The translations under genes were made by a program, and so were the position numbers. From CAZFLD01 sp964519835 (GTDB lineage: Bacteria > Spirochaetota > Spirochaetia > DSM-27196 > CAZFLD01), in contig CAZFLD010000022.1 in assembly GCA_964519835.1 (NCBI GenBank), positions 1 to 59,988 on the forward strand: DNA of 59,988 nt, read 5' to 3'. The notes under the pieces are model-generated. The model did no database searches and had not been told where the DNA came from. It worked only from the letters and a program-made list of their open reading frames with translations. Numbering within the stretch: position 1 is the stretch's first letter; each line of letters opens with the position of its first letter. Positions 59,947-59,988 of the stretch are shown here, piece by piece.

Positions 59947-59988
59947 CAGAACAGGATGTTCGCCTGTAGCAGAACAGGATGTTCGCCT
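59926..59988. repeat. 23-bp tandem repeat at the window end
   Basis: The unit GAACAGGATGTTCGCCTGTA+GCA is present as 59926-59948, 59949-59971 and a partial 59972-59988, with no mismatch. Each unit contains the hyphenated palindrome GAACA-GGA-TGTTC. The first unit encodes the end of the phosphatase (EQDVRL, stop). The array continues beyond the window. Confidence 0.95.

Noticed and set aside
59926..59988. CRISPR array at the window end
   Set aside because: The units are contiguous 23-bp copies without spacers.
1..59988. tRNA or rRNA genes
   Set aside because: I looked for T-arm and acceptor patterns in the intergenic gaps and found none; nearly all gaps are under 250 bp.

Overview
The window is a gene-dense, moderately GC-rich bacterial chromosome segment of ordinary housekeeping and envelope genes. 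It shows no phage, insertion sequence, CRISPR array, rRNA or tRNA gene. My best guess is a spirochaete (Spirochaetota, Spirochaeta-like), from the solute-binding-protein leader ending in 'FAGGSPEG', the many lipoproteins and large TPR envelope proteins, and the mix of families. This is an inference and not a proof. About 55 genes are called. They are packed into short operons with many 4-bp ATGA/GTGA overlaps.

Layout. (1) 0-1.4 kb: the tail of a response regulator and a secreted CAP-domain protein. (2) 1.6-8.5 kb: gatC-gatA-gatB-aspS plus a GH3 lipoprotein. This set makes Asn-tRNA(Asn) (and perhaps Gln-tRNA(Gln)) by transamidation. The AspRS is archaeal-type, and GatB carries a C-terminal L-asparaginase-like domain whose nucleophilic Thr is Ala. 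(3) 8.5-15 kb: a membrane protein and a NadR-like protein on the minus strand, then a ROK kinase, Ppx-type phosphatase and polyphosphate kinase on the plus strand. (4) 15-19.4 kb: a polyprenyl synthase, an NDH-2/DoxX fusion and ApbE (quinone and flavin electron transfer). (5) 19.3-24.3 kb: a six-gene overlapping minus-strand operon: NYN/LOTUS protein, MscS channel, NusG-II protein and an ABC importer. (6) 24.4-29.7 kb: a VTE5/VTE6-like prenol kinase pair, a GIN-domain lipoprotein, RlmE, a CE7 esterase, rhomboid and an unknown exported protein. (7) 29.7-36.4 kb: phnD-phnC-phnE and a very large propeller/TPR/transglutaminase protein. (8) 36.8-41.2 kb: a class IV PLP enzyme, M23 peptidase, CapA-like lipoprotein and ThyX. 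(9) 41.2-48.6 kb: a minus-strand operon of a LamG-like protein, a TPR protein with a long acidic tail, a dipeptidase and a DUF4340 protein. A 100-N assembly gap falls in the first of these genes. (10) 48.6-60 kb: uvrC, a small HMA-like protein, SDR, trxB, a G3E GTPase, an ABM protein, a response regulator, a GH63-like glycosidase, an EamA transporter, deoD, pth and a CBS-SpoIIE phosphatase. The last gene runs into a 23-bp tandem repeat at the window edge.

The most unusual points are the GatB-pseudo-asparaginase fusion beside an archaeal-type AspRS, a recurring promoter layout that places the -10 box 6-8 nt before the start codon (predicted leaderless mRNAs, including a 59-bp divergent pair), a PhnE permease with an inserted Ig/IPT-like domain, a NadR-like protein whose kinase P-loop is lost, and an N-gap that the flanking sequence suggests is an unmerged 22-bp contig overlap.
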